Part shown: positions 8,272 to 15,194 of the stretch, piece by piece
Numbering within the stretch: position 1 is the stretch's first letter
Layout: each line of letters opens with the position of its first letter
Assembly: GCA_910585265.1 (NCBI GenBank)
Contig: CAJUCA010000015.1
Span: forward strand, 1-57,613
Direction: 5' to 3'
DNA: 57,613 nucleotides
Source: an uncultured Oscillospiraceae bacterium
GTDB taxonomy: Bacteria; Bacillota; Clostridia; Oscillospirales; Oscillospiraceae
Made by a program: the position numbers and the translations under genes
Notes under the pieces: model-generated
What the model saw: the letters and a program-made list of their open reading frames with translations, nothing else
Database searches by the model: none
What the model was told of the DNA's origin: nothing

Positions 8272-9876
8272 TTACCCGGCCTCCTGCTCCCGCTGACGCT
8301 CCAGGTACTCGTCGTAGGTGGTCTTGCTGTCGATGAGCTTCCCCTCCGGGGTGAAGTCAAAGACCCGGTTGCAGACGGTCTGGATGAGCTGGTGGTCGTG
8401 GGAGGCCACCAGCACGTTGCACTTCACCGCCTCCAGCCCCTTGTTCAGCGCGGCGATGGACTCCAGGTCCAGGTGGTTGGTGGGCTGGTCCAGCATCAGC
8501 ACGTTGGCCCCGGACAGCATCATCCGGGACAGCATACACCGCACCTTTTCCCCGCCGGACAGCACCTTGACGGGCTTATTGACCTCCTCCCCGGAGAACA
8601 GCATCCGGCCCAGGAAGCCCCGGAGATACTGCTCCTGGGGATCCCGGGAGAACTGCCGGAGCCACTGCACCAGGTCGTCCTCGCAGTCGGCGAAGTAGGG
8701 GGTATTGTCCTTGGGGAAGTAGGAGAAGCTGGCGGTCTGGCCCCACTTCACCGTGCCCTCGTCAGGCTCCAGCTCTCCCGCCAGGATCTTGAACAGGGCG
8801 GTGTGGGCGTTCTCATTGTCCCCCACGAAGGCGATCTTCTCGTCGTGACCCACGATGAAGCTCACCTTGTCCAGCACCTTCACCCCGCCGATGGTCTTGG
8901 ACACGTCGGTGACGAACAGGATGTCCTTGCCCACCTCCCGGTCGGGGGTGAAGCCCACGAAGGGATACCGCCGGGAGGAGGCGGGCATCTCCTGCACCGT
9001 CAGCTTGTCCAGCAGCTTGCGCCGGGCGGTGGCCTGCTTGGACTTGGACTTGTTGGCGGAGAAGCGGGAGATGAAGTCCTGAAGCTCCTTGATCTTCTCC
9101 TCGTTGCGCTTGTTCTGGTTCTTCACCAGCTGCTGCACCAGCTGGGAGGACTCGTACCAGAAGTCGTAGTTCCCCACGTACATCTTGATCTTATTGTAGT
9201 CGATGTCCACGATGTGGGTGCACACGGTATTGAGGAAGTGCCGGTCGTGGGACACCACAATGACGGTGCCCTCAAACTCCAGCAGGAAGTCCTCCAGCCA
9301 GTTCACCGCGTCAATGTCCAGGTTGTTGGTGGGCTCGTCCATCATCAGCAGATCGGGCTCCCCGAACAGGGCCTGGGCCAGCAGCACCTTTACTTTCAGC
9401 CGGGGATCCAGCTCCGCCATGGGGGTGTCGTGGAATTGGGTGCCCACCCCTAAGCCCTGGAGGATCCGGCTGGCATTGCTCTCCGCCTCCCAGCCCCCCA
9501 GCTCGGCATACTCCTCCTCCAGCTGGCAGGCCAGCAGGCCGTCCTCGTCGGTCATCTCCTCCTTGGCGTAGAGGGCGTCCTTCTCCTTCCCGATGTCATA
9601 CAGCCGCTGGTTCCCCATGATCACCGTGTCCATCACGGGATAGGCGTCGTAGGCATTCTGATCCTGCTTCAGCACGGACATACGGATGTTGGGCAGTATG
9701 GACACCTGCCCGGAGGTGGAGTCCAGCTCCCCGGACAGGATCTTCAAAAAGGTGGACTTGCCCGCGCCGTTGGCCCCGATGATGCCGTAGCAGTTCCCCC
9801 GGTCGAACTGCAAATCCACGTGGGCGAACAGCGGGGTGCCGCTGTAGTTCAAACTCAAATCGGTAACTGTGATCAT
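8272..9876 (-). CDS. ABC-F family ATPase (YbiT-like), second Walker A altered
   Basis: This 534-residue soluble protein has two ABC cassettes in tandem and no membrane segment, as in ABC-F proteins that act on the ribosome. Cassette 1 has Walker A GANGAGKST near residue 35 and the MDEPTNNLDI Walker B. Cassette 2 has LSGGEKVRC and LDQPTNHLDL. The linker (about 240-300) is rich in Lys/Arg, as expected for the P-site tRNA-interaction motif. In cassette 2 the Walker A position reads GDNENAHTALF, with His where the nucleotide-binding Lys should be. AAGGAG lies 8 bases before ATG 9876. The gene is monocistronic, with its own promoter and a hairpin leader. The cellular role (antibiotic protection or translation factor) is open. 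Confidence 0.88.
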   Translation of the reverse strand: MITVTDLSLNYSGTPLFAHVDLQFDRGNCYGIIGANGAGKSTFLKILSGELDSTSGQVSILPNIRMSVLKQDQNAYDAYPVMDTVIMGNQRLYDIGKEKDALYAKEEMTDEDGLLACQLEEEYAELGGWEAESNASRILQGLGVGTQFHDTPMAELDPRLKVKVLLAQALFGEPDLLMMDEPTNNLDIDAVNWLEDFLLEFEGTVIVVSHDRHFLNTVCTHIVDIDYNKIKMYVGNYDFWYESSQLVQQLVKNQNKRNEEKIKELQDFISRFSANKSKSKQATARRKLLDKLTVQEMPASSRRYPFVGFTPDREVGKDILFVTDVSKTIGGVKVLDKVSFIVGHDEKIAFVGDNENAHTALFKILAGELEPDEGTVKWGQTASFSYFPKDNTPYFADCEDDLVQWLRQFSRDPQEQYLRGFLGRMLFSGEEVNKPVKVLSGGEKVRCMLSRMMLSGANVLMLDQPTNHLDLESIAALNKGLEAVKCNVLVASHDHQLIQTVCNRVFDFTPEGKLIDSKTTYDEYLERQREQEAG

Positions 9877-9929
9877 AGCTTGCTCCTTCTTCGTCTGGAA
9901 TGGTTTTGCCCCGCCACTATATCGTCAAG

Positions 9930-9966
9930 CAAGTTGAAAAAGCGCGGTTCGCGCTTGCTCAACTTG
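9930..9966 (-). promoter_or_regulatory. structured 5' leader of the ABC-F gene
   Basis: CAAGTTGA and TCAACTTG (8 bp) enclose an inner 7-bp stem AAGCGCG / CGCGCTT with a GTT loop. The structure begins within a few bases of the predicted transcription start and ends 53 bases before the ATG. ABC-F genes are often controlled by attenuation in the leader; whether this hairpin does so is inference. Confidence 0.5.
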
Positions 9967-9970
9967 AATC

Positions 9971-9999
9971 ACTATAGCACAAGTCCGGACGTAACACAA
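9971..9999 (-). promoter_or_regulatory. promoter of the ABC-F gene
   Basis: On the minus strand TTGTGT and TATAGT are separated by 17 bases. Transcription would start near 9964, inside the leader hairpin. Confidence 0.65.
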
Positions 10000-10010
10000 C
10001 CGTTTTCCCA

Positions 10011-10050
10011 AAAAGAGCCGGGGGCGGGCAGATACCCGCTCCCGGCCCTT
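10011..10050 (-). terminator. terminator of the type IV pilus operon
   Basis: On the minus strand GGGCCGGGAGCGGG pairs with CCCGCCCCCGGC with one bulge, followed by TCTTTTT. It lies immediately after the pilO stop codon. Confidence 0.85.
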
Positions 10051-10055
10051 GTGCT

Positions 10056-10589
10056 TCACTGGTACTCGAAAAACACCAGGGACGCGTTCACCGACACGTT
10101 CCCGCCGTCCCCCTCGCCCATGGAAATGCTCACGTCGTCCAGCATACAGCGGTACGCGCTGTCGTGGAGCTGCTGGAGCACCGCCTTCGCCCCCTCATAG
10201 CTGCCGCTGGTGTAGCTCAACAGGATCTGCCGCCGGATGATGGCCTCCTCCGTGTCCACCGTGCCGAAGGACAGGGAATACTCCGGGGTGGACTGCAAAA
10301 TGGCGTTCAGCTCGAACATCACCGGCTGGAGGTTGTCATAGGGCGCGATGCTCACCGGGTTGGGGTCGGCGGCGAAGATCTCGTCCAGCTCCCGCTCCAT
10401 GCGCCGCTTGTCCTCCACCTGGAGCTGGGCCGCCTGGAGCTGCTCCTCACAGGACTCCTTCTCCTGCCCCAGCCGCTCCAGCTCCGCGTTCATGGGCAGA
10501 TAGAACAGCATCACATAGCCGCCCACTACCACCAGCACCAGCAGCATCCCCAGCAGGATCAGCTCCCGGGCGGATAATTGCCGTTTCAT
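10056..10589 (-). CDS. pilO: PilO-like type IV pilus assembly protein
   Basis: The 177-residue protein has a short cytoplasmic tip, one membrane helix (about residues 10-30), a coiled-coil stretch (about 33-70, Glu/Gln/Leu-rich) and an alpha/beta domain ending in LVFFEYQ. This is the PilO/GspM layout of the inner-membrane alignment complex with PilM and PilN. Sequence similarity is weak, so the call rests on topology and on its place directly after pilN. Its ATG overlaps the pilN stop by four bases (ATGA), indicating translational coupling. It is the last gene of the locus. Confidence 0.75.
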   Translation of the reverse strand: MKRQLSARELILLGMLLVLVVVGGYVMLFYLPMNAELERLGQEKESCEEQLQAAQLQVEDKRRMERELDEIFAADPNPVSIAPYDNLQPVMFELNAILQSTPEYSLSFGTVDTEEAIIRRQILLSYTSGSYEGAKAVLQQLHDSAYRCMLDDVSISMGEGDGGNVSVNASLVFFEYQ

Positions 10590-11146
10590 TCCCCCGCCAC
10601 CTCCTTATGCAGCTGGATGAGGATGCCGGCCGACACCAGCTCCCCGTCCTCCTCCGTGGTGGCCGCGGTATTCACCGTGGTGCGCTCCACCAGGGGAGAC
10701 TCCTCCAGCCGCCGGACGATCTCCGCCGTCTGGGCCAGGGTCACCCGCTTAAACTGCACCTGCACCACCTGCCCGCTGGCCGCCACGCTGCTGAGCTGCC
10801 CGGTGGAGCCCATGGCCTCGTCCAGCAGGGCCAGCACCTCCATCCGGTCGATCAGCTCCCGCTCCTCGTCGGTGGCGGAATACCGCTGATACTTCTCCTT
10901 CACCTGGGGGTAGTCCGCCAGCTCCTCCATCACCCCGTCCAGCCGGGCCTCCACGGCGGACAACGCCGACCTGGCCCCGTCCACCTCCATCCACAGATCG
11001 TACACCAGCACCTTGGACAGCCCCAACAACACCACCAGCACGAACAGCACATACAACGCCACCGTGGCGGGCTTGGTGGTGCGGTCCGGCTTGAAGTACA
11101 GGTTCATCGTCCGCTTGGTGGGGACGCCTTTCAGCTTTTTCCCCAT
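10586..11146 (-). CDS. pilN: PilN-like type IV pilus assembly protein
   Basis: The 186-residue bitopic protein has a basic cytoplasmic N-terminus including MNLYFKP, which resembles the NLLP-type motif PilN uses to bind PilM. One membrane helix follows (about 28-50), then a coiled-coil and an alpha/beta domain. The start is ATG 11146, preceded by GGAGGG; the longer frame would run into pilM. It begins one base after the pilM stop and overlaps pilO by four bases. Confidence 0.8.
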   Translation of the reverse strand: MGKKLKGVPTKRTMNLYFKPDRTTKPATVALYVLFVLVVLLGLSKVLVYDLWMEVDGARSALSAVEARLDGVMEELADYPQVKEKYQRYSATDEERELIDRMEVLALLDEAMGSTGQLSSVAASGQVVQVQFKRVTLAQTAEIVRRLEESPLVERTTVNTAATTEEDGELVSAGILIQLHKEVAGE

Positions 11147-11147
11147 G

Positions 11148-12128
11148 TTATCCCCCTCCCATGGCGGCCCCGGCCGCAAACAGCCCGTCCGCCGCCGAGC
11201 CGGACGCCGCCTTCAGCAGCTCCCCCGGCTCCAGCAGCGGCAGGCCCGCCGTGTTCTCAATGGCCTGGCGCAGCGGCTCCAGCGCGGCCCCGCCCCCCAC
11301 CAGGTATACCCCGGCCAGATTGCTGGAGCGGTAGGTGAACTGGTAGAAGTTCACCACCTTCAAAATCTCCACCGCCAGCCGCTCGCACACGTCCGCCACC
11401 GCGGGCACCGCCAGGGCCGACTGCTGGCCCCCCATCTTGTAGGTGCCCGCCAGGAACGCGTCCACCCCCAGCTCCTCCGCGATGGCCAGGTCCATGTCCC
11501 GGCCCCCGAAGTTCAGCCGCCGGGTGGCCTGCACCCGGTCGCCCACCACCACCGTGATCCGGGTCTGCTGATGGCCCAGGTCCACAAAGCAGTACTCCCC
11601 CGGCCCCTCTCCCCCGGCCTGGGCGCGGCACAGCTCGATGAGGGCCATCTCCTGGGGCACCAGCTTCTTCAGCCGCACCCCCGCCCTGGCAAACATCCGG
11701 ATATACTGCTCCAGCTGACGCTTGGAGGCCACCGCCGCCATCATGGGCATGGTCCCCTCCTCGTCGCCGGGGACCTTCCCGCACAGGGCGTAGTCGCAGA
11801 AATATTGATCCGGCGCGCCCTGGATGAAGTCCGCGAACTCATAGGGCAGGTTCATCATCAGCTGCTCCTGGTTCATCTCCGGCATACTCACCAGGCGGCA
11901 GATCACCTGGCTGGCCGGAAGGGCCAGCGCGGCGGGCCCGTGGGGCAGGCGCAGCTCCTTCACCGTCTGCTTCAAAAACTGGGAGAAGGCGTTGGGCATG
12001 GTGATCCCGTTTTCGTCCATCAGCTTCTCCGGCAGGCGCACCGTCTCCACCCGGAGGCCGCCCCCCTGGACCGCCGCCGCCTTCATGGAGCTTCCGCCGA
12101 TATCGAAGCCCACCTTGATCCTTGCCAT
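11148..12128 (-). CDS. pilM: PilM, actin-like type IV pilus assembly ATPase
   Basis: The 326-residue cytoplasmic protein shows actin-fold signatures: VGFDIGGSSMKAA at the N-terminus (phosphate 1 loop), CFVDLGHQQTRITVV in the middle (phosphate 2) and VYLVGGGAALEPL near residue 280 (adenosine motif). PilM links the cytoplasmic motor side to PilN/PilO. It lies 15 bases after pilD in the same direction. Confidence 0.9.
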   Translation of the reverse strand: MARIKVGFDIGGSSMKAAAVQGGGLRVETVRLPEKLMDENGITMPNAFSQFLKQTVKELRLPHGPAALALPASQVICRLVSMPEMNQEQLMMNLPYEFADFIQGAPDQYFCDYALCGKVPGDEEGTMPMMAAVASKRQLEQYIRMFARAGVRLKKLVPQEMALIELCRAQAGGEGPGEYCFVDLGHQQTRITVVVGDRVQATRRLNFGGRDMDLAIAEELGVDAFLAGTYKMGGQQSALAVPAVADVCERLAVEILKVVNFYQFTYRSSNLAGVYLVGGGAALEPLRQAIENTAGLPLLEPGELLKAASGSAADGLFAAGAAMGGG

Positions 12129-12143
12129 GTGAAGTCCTCCCTT

Positions 12144-12914
12144 TCAGAACAGACCCAGATACCAGCTCACCAGCGGCCCGCCGAAGCACACCGCCAGCAC
12201 CCCCGCCGCCGCCAGATACGGCCCGAAGGGGATGGCCCCCGTTTTCCTTGCCGCCGCCCCGATAATCCCCAGCAGGCACCCGCCCAGCAGGGTCAGCAGC
12301 AGCTCGGGCCAGCTCAAATAGAACGCCATGGCCAGCAGCAGCTTGATGTCGCCGCCCCCCATGGCCTCCCGGCCCAGCACCTTCTCCGCCAGCAGCACAA
12401 ACGCCAGCAGGGCCGCCGGGATGATGCCGCTTGCCAGCATCCCCTTCACCGTGTCCCACAGGGGCTGGCCCAGCGCGAACAGCCACACCACCCGGTTGAC
12501 CGCCATGGCGATCAGCAGCTTGTCCGGGATGATCCGTTTGGCCCCGTCCGTCAGGGACACCGCCAGCAGCAGCCCCCCGAACACCAGCCACTGGGCCAGC
12601 TCCAGTGTCAGGCCGAACCGGACGCCCAGGCACACGAACGCCAACCCTCCCGCCAGCTCCGCCCAGAGGCACTCCGCCGGGATTTTCCCCCCGCAGCCGC
12701 GGCACCTTCCCCGGGAAAACAGGTAGGAGAACACCGGGACCAGCTCCCCCGGGGACAGGGTGCGCCCACAATCGGCACAGCGGGACCGCCCCCGGAACAT
12801 GGCCTCCCCCCTGGCCCAACGCCACACGGCGCAGTCCAGGAAGCTGCCCAGCACCGCCCCGGCGGCGGCCAGCCAGACGCAGAGGTAAATTGTCAGCAGC
12901 AGGTGGGGGCTCAT
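12144..12914 (-). CDS. pilD: prepilin peptidase / N-methyltransferase (A24 family)
   Basis: The 256-residue polytopic membrane protein cleaves prepilin leaders after Gly and methylates the new N-terminus. The N-terminal domain carries the CADC and CRGC pairs that bind zinc (about residues 46-72). The two catalytic Asp motifs are SLTDGAKRIIPD (about 118-129) and GGGDIKL (about 185-191). About eight hydrophobic segments are visible. ATG 12914 is preceded by GGGAG. The substrates are the six class III-like prepilins of this locus. Confidence 0.95.
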   Translation of the reverse strand: MSPHLLLTIYLCVWLAAAGAVLGSFLDCAVWRWARGEAMFRGRSRCADCGRTLSPGELVPVFSYLFSRGRCRGCGGKIPAECLWAELAGGLAFVCLGVRFGLTLELAQWLVFGGLLLAVSLTDGAKRIIPDKLLIAMAVNRVVWLFALGQPLWDTVKGMLASGIIPAALLAFVLLAEKVLGREAMGGGDIKLLLAMAFYLSWPELLLTLLGGCLLGIIGAAARKTGAIPFGPYLAAAGVLAVCFGGPLVSWYLGLF

Positions 12915-12959
12915 GGCTTGTCTCCCTCATTTTAACATATTTTGCAGGATTTGTATAGC

Positions 12960-12988
12960 TTGATTTCACTTTGGCGATGTGCTATGAT
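12960..12988 (+). promoter_or_regulatory. promoter of the 49-residue gene
   Basis: TTGATT and TATGAT are separated by exactly 17 bases on the plus strand, 31 bases before the small gene's ATG. It points against the direction of the pilus operon. Confidence 0.75.
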
Positions 12989-13019
12989 ATCTTTATTCAA
13001 AAGAAAGGTGGCAAAGCCT

Positions 13020-13169
13020 ATGGAAGGCATGACCGATTTGCAATTCAAAGCCTATATTCGGCTGTTAATTCGTGCGCTGGAACGGGCGGAAGCCCAAGAC
13101 ACAGTAGAGGGCATCCGCTCCGAACTGGCAAAATTAAAAGCTGACTTGCAGTCAACGCTTCAAGGCTGA
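13020..13169 (+). CDS. small protein (49 aa), unknown function
   Basis: The product begins MEGMTDLQFKAYIRLLIRAL and continues with an amphipathic Glu/Lys/Leu-rich helix to LQSTLQG. It is probably soluble and fully helical. The start is the ATG at 13020 because AAGGTGG lies 8 bases upstream; the same frame continues upstream without a ribosome site. A consensus promoter and a textbook terminator enclose it. It sits between pilD and the pilin genes on the opposite strand. From memory, similar short proteins occur in other gut Clostridia, but no function is known to me. Confidence 0.8.
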   Translation: MEGMTDLQFKAYIRLLIRALERAEAQDTVEGIRSELAKLKADLQSTLQG

Positions 13170-13196
13170 CCCCCGCCCCCCGGCGGGGGCTTTTTT
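13170..13196 (+). terminator. terminator of the 49-residue gene
   Basis: CCCCCGCC / GGCGGGGG with a CCC loop is followed by six T residues, starting right at the stop codon. Confidence 0.92.
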
Positions 13197-13379
13197 GTCC
13201 CCCCAAGGCCCGCCGTTGGGGGACAGCGGGCCTTGAGGGAACGGGCAGGGCGGAGGTTTGGGCGTCCGCCCTCCAAAGCCCGCCCCGGTGGCGGTGGGCT
13301 TTGGAGGACGCCCGCGCGGGTGGCGCGCGGGTGCCTTGATCCTTCTTTCCAGCCTTTAAAGGAACCAAAAGTGGGAGTT

Positions 13380-13805
13380 TTACGGATTTGCTACAGTCTT
13401 GCTGTCAAACTTCCAGTTCACTGTTACTTTACCTGTTTCCGGATTAATTGTTACTTTGAGAGGATCAGTAACATGTCCTCCACAAGTGCAGGATGCTGTA
13501 AGTGCATTCGTGGGAGACGTACCTGACTCCAACGTGCCCTGATGGGAAGTAGGATCTACGCAATAGGTATAGGTTGTTTCCGTTCCGCCCTTATTTAAAG
13601 TCTCGTTTGTCAGCAATTCAATATTCGCAAGCGCGACCGCATCGCGGATATTGGCTTGGTCAACAGCATGGCGGGAACTTTCCAACGCCGTTCCAATCAT
13701 AGGAATCGATACCACAATCAGAATCGCAATAATCGCCACCACGATCAGCATTTCGACCAGCGTAAAGCCGCCGTCCCGGCGCAGCTTCGCTTTCAGGTTT
13801 TTCAT
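13380..13805 (-). CDS. type IV prepilin, major-type (pilin 1)
   Basis: The 141-residue product has a 13-residue leader ending RRDGG, cleaved before FTLVEML, with Glu at mature position 5. The pilin helix IVVAIIAILIVVSIPMIG follows, then a C-terminal globular domain with a SHQGTL segment and a CTCGG cysteine pair. The start is ATG 13805 with AAGGAG 8 bases upstream. It is a paralogue of pilin 2 immediately upstream: the helices and the following ALE..R.AVD.AN.RDA.AL.NI pattern are shared. Two perfect palindromes precede it, suggesting a separately stabilised transcript, so it may be the most abundant pilin. Confidence 0.93.
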   Translation of the reverse strand: MKNLKAKLRRDGGFTLVEMLIVVAIIAILIVVSIPMIGTALESSRHAVDQANIRDAVALANIELLTNETLNKGGTETTYTYCVDPTSHQGTLESGTSPTNALTASCTCGGHVTDPLKVTINPETGKVTVNWKFDSKTVANP

Positions 13806-13879
13806 GTCAAGTTCTCCTTTTCTCGGGACAGGTCCGGCATCGCGGGGCCTGCCGCCCAAATTTCTTGGGGGAGGTTCCC

Positions 13880-13919
13880 ATCGTCTACCCACGGGTAGAC
13901 GATCAAGTAATTACTTGAT
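13880..13919. repeat. two adjacent perfect palindromes before pilin 1
   Basis: ATCGTCTACCC / GGGTAGACGAT (13880-13903) directly adjoins and slightly overlaps ATCAAGTAA / TTACTTGAT (13902-13919). They lie in the 248-base leader between pilin 2 and pilin 1. In RNA they would form two stacked hairpins about 75 bases upstream of the start codon, which could act as a processing or stability element. The remainder of the gap shows no gene. Confidence 0.6.
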
Positions 13920-14053
13920 GCCTTCCGTGGGAAGGAGATTCAATTTAATATGTCACTCCCATTTGACGGGTACGCTCCCCCAGCCCGGTTCGCCAACCCA
14001 GGTCTTGGCTGAGGGAATTGGTTTGTGTTTGGTTTGTTTGGCTTTTGTGCTGA

Positions 14054-14482
14054 TTAGTTTTTGGGACCCCATGCGGCAGATACTTCACCGCTGCTCTTGA
14101 CTGTAACTGTGATGACGTTCCCCTTTGCGCTTTTACTTCCTGTGGTACGTGAAGGGCAAGTGCACTTCGCCGCTTCGGGCGTAGCACCAGTATCGGAAGT
14201 AGGCACCAATTTACCTTGGTGATCATCGCTGACAACGTAGTAATATGTTTTGTCAGTCGCGTCAGCAGAAAAATCAGCTTCACCACTTAAAAACGCAATA
14301 TTTCCTAACGCGATAGCGTCACGGTGGTTCGCATCGTCAACAGCTTCTCTGGTTTTCTCCAAAGCTCCACCAATCATCGGAATCGAAACAGCGATCAAAA
14401 TGGCGATAATCGCCACCACGATCAGCATCTCAACCAGCGTAAAGCCTTTTTTATTACGGAATTTTTCCCTCAACCCATTCAT
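14054..14482 (-). CDS. type IV prepilin, major-type (pilin 2)
   Basis: The 142-residue product has a leader ending RNKKG, cleaved before FTLVEML, with Glu5, followed by the helix IVVAIIAILIAVSIPMIGGAL. The globular domain contains a DHQGKL segment and a CTCPS cysteine pair, both matching pilin 1. The start is ATG 14482. The longer frame begins at GTG 14533 but lacks a good site; GGAGG lies 13 bases before the ATG. Pilin 1 and pilin 2 look like an old tandem duplication with diverged surfaces. Confidence 0.92.
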   Translation of the reverse strand: MNGLREKFRNKKGFTLVEMLIVVAIIAILIAVSIPMIGGALEKTREAVDDANHRDAIALGNIAFLSGEADFSADATDKTYYYVVSDDHQGKLVPTSDTGATPEAAKCTCPSRTTGSKSAKGNVITVTVKSSGEVSAAWGPKN

Positions 14483-14611
14483 GTCAGGAAATTTTCCTCC
14501 TTTCCTCCTGAAACATAGGATGTATCTATTCACCGACCGGGTTGGCGAAGCCGGGGAATAACTTTTTCACTCGCCACAGGGCGGCAAGGTGAAAACAAAT
14601 TTGCGGGGGCA

Positions 14612-14717
14612 CCCTCATCCGTCACGGCTTACGCCGTGACACCTTCCCCCTGCAAGGGGGAAGGCTTTGCGGGTCCTTGGCCTTCCCCTCACAGGAGGGA
14701 AGGCTGACGGATGAGGG
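14612..14717. repeat. REP/MITE-like nested palindromic repeat inside the pilus operon
   Basis: The outer arms CCCTCATCCGTC (14612-14623) and GACGGATGAGGG (14706-14717) enclose the perfect hairpin GTCACGGCT / GCCGTGAC (14621-14640) and two CCTTCCC...GGGAAGG hairpins (14642-14664 and 14680-14703). No ORF is carried. It lies between the pseudopilin and pilin 2 genes. The form is typical of dispersed palindromic repeats in gut Clostridia (from memory). Confidence 0.75.
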
Positions 14718-14722
14718 GACAA

Positions 14723-15181
14723 TCAGGAGCCGCAGAGCTCTTTATCCCAGTTTGATGTGTCAAAGGTCCCGCCGGGGCGTGTTTTACTCCAATACATCTG
14801 CATTTTGTTATCCGCCGTATATTGGAGCCACAAAAATTTTCCTTGGTGCCCCTCTGTCCGGCACTCCCCATAGGGGGTATAACCGCCCGGGGAAAATCCA
14901 CTTTTGGCGTAGACAATCCTCCCATTTTCCGCGTCAAACAGGTAAACGGTGGTGCTGTACTTGCCCTCGGCCTTATCCCGCTCCAGTGTCCCGTTCTGAA
15001 CCAGGGCGGTCAAGGCCGCCGCGGCCGCCCGCTCCACCTCCCCGTCATGCTTGTGCCGCCCGCGGTCGATGGCTCCCATCACCGACGGAATGGCAATCGC
15101 CAGCAGGATCAGGAGCACCGCCGCCACCGCCAGCACCTCCACCAGGGTAAACCCCCGGCGGCTCCGCATTTTCCGCCTCAC
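14723..15181 (-). CDS. type IV pseudopilin (minor pilin)
   Basis: The 152-residue product has a short basic leader ending in SRRG before FTLVEVLAVAAVLLILLAIAIPSVMG, with Glu5 present. The globular part has a GHQGKF segment recalling the HQG of pilins 1 and 2. The start is GTG 15181 with GAGGGGGG 7 bases upstream, 13 bases after pilC; an ATG four codons later is possible. The dispersed repeat just downstream probably divides the assembly genes from the pilin genes at the RNA level. Confidence 0.88.
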   Translation of the reverse strand: MRRKMRSRRGFTLVEVLAVAAVLLILLAIAIPSVMGAIDRGRHKHDGEVERAAAAALTALVQNGTLERDKAEGKYSTTVYLFDAENGRIVYAKSGFSPGGYTPYGECRTEGHQGKFLWLQYTADNKMQMYWSKTRPGGTFDTSNWDKELCGS

Positions 15182-15194
15182 GCGCCGTCCCCCC

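Noticed and set aside
13197..13379. Possible gene in the gap between the 49-residue gene and pilin 1
   Set aside because: The frames here are Arg/Pro-rich without ribosome sites. The sequence contains GGGCGTCC/GGACGCCC and similar inverted parts and appears to be non-coding.
14612..14717. Insertion sequence remnant
   Set aside because: There is no transposase fragment and no clear target duplication; only nested palindromes are seen.
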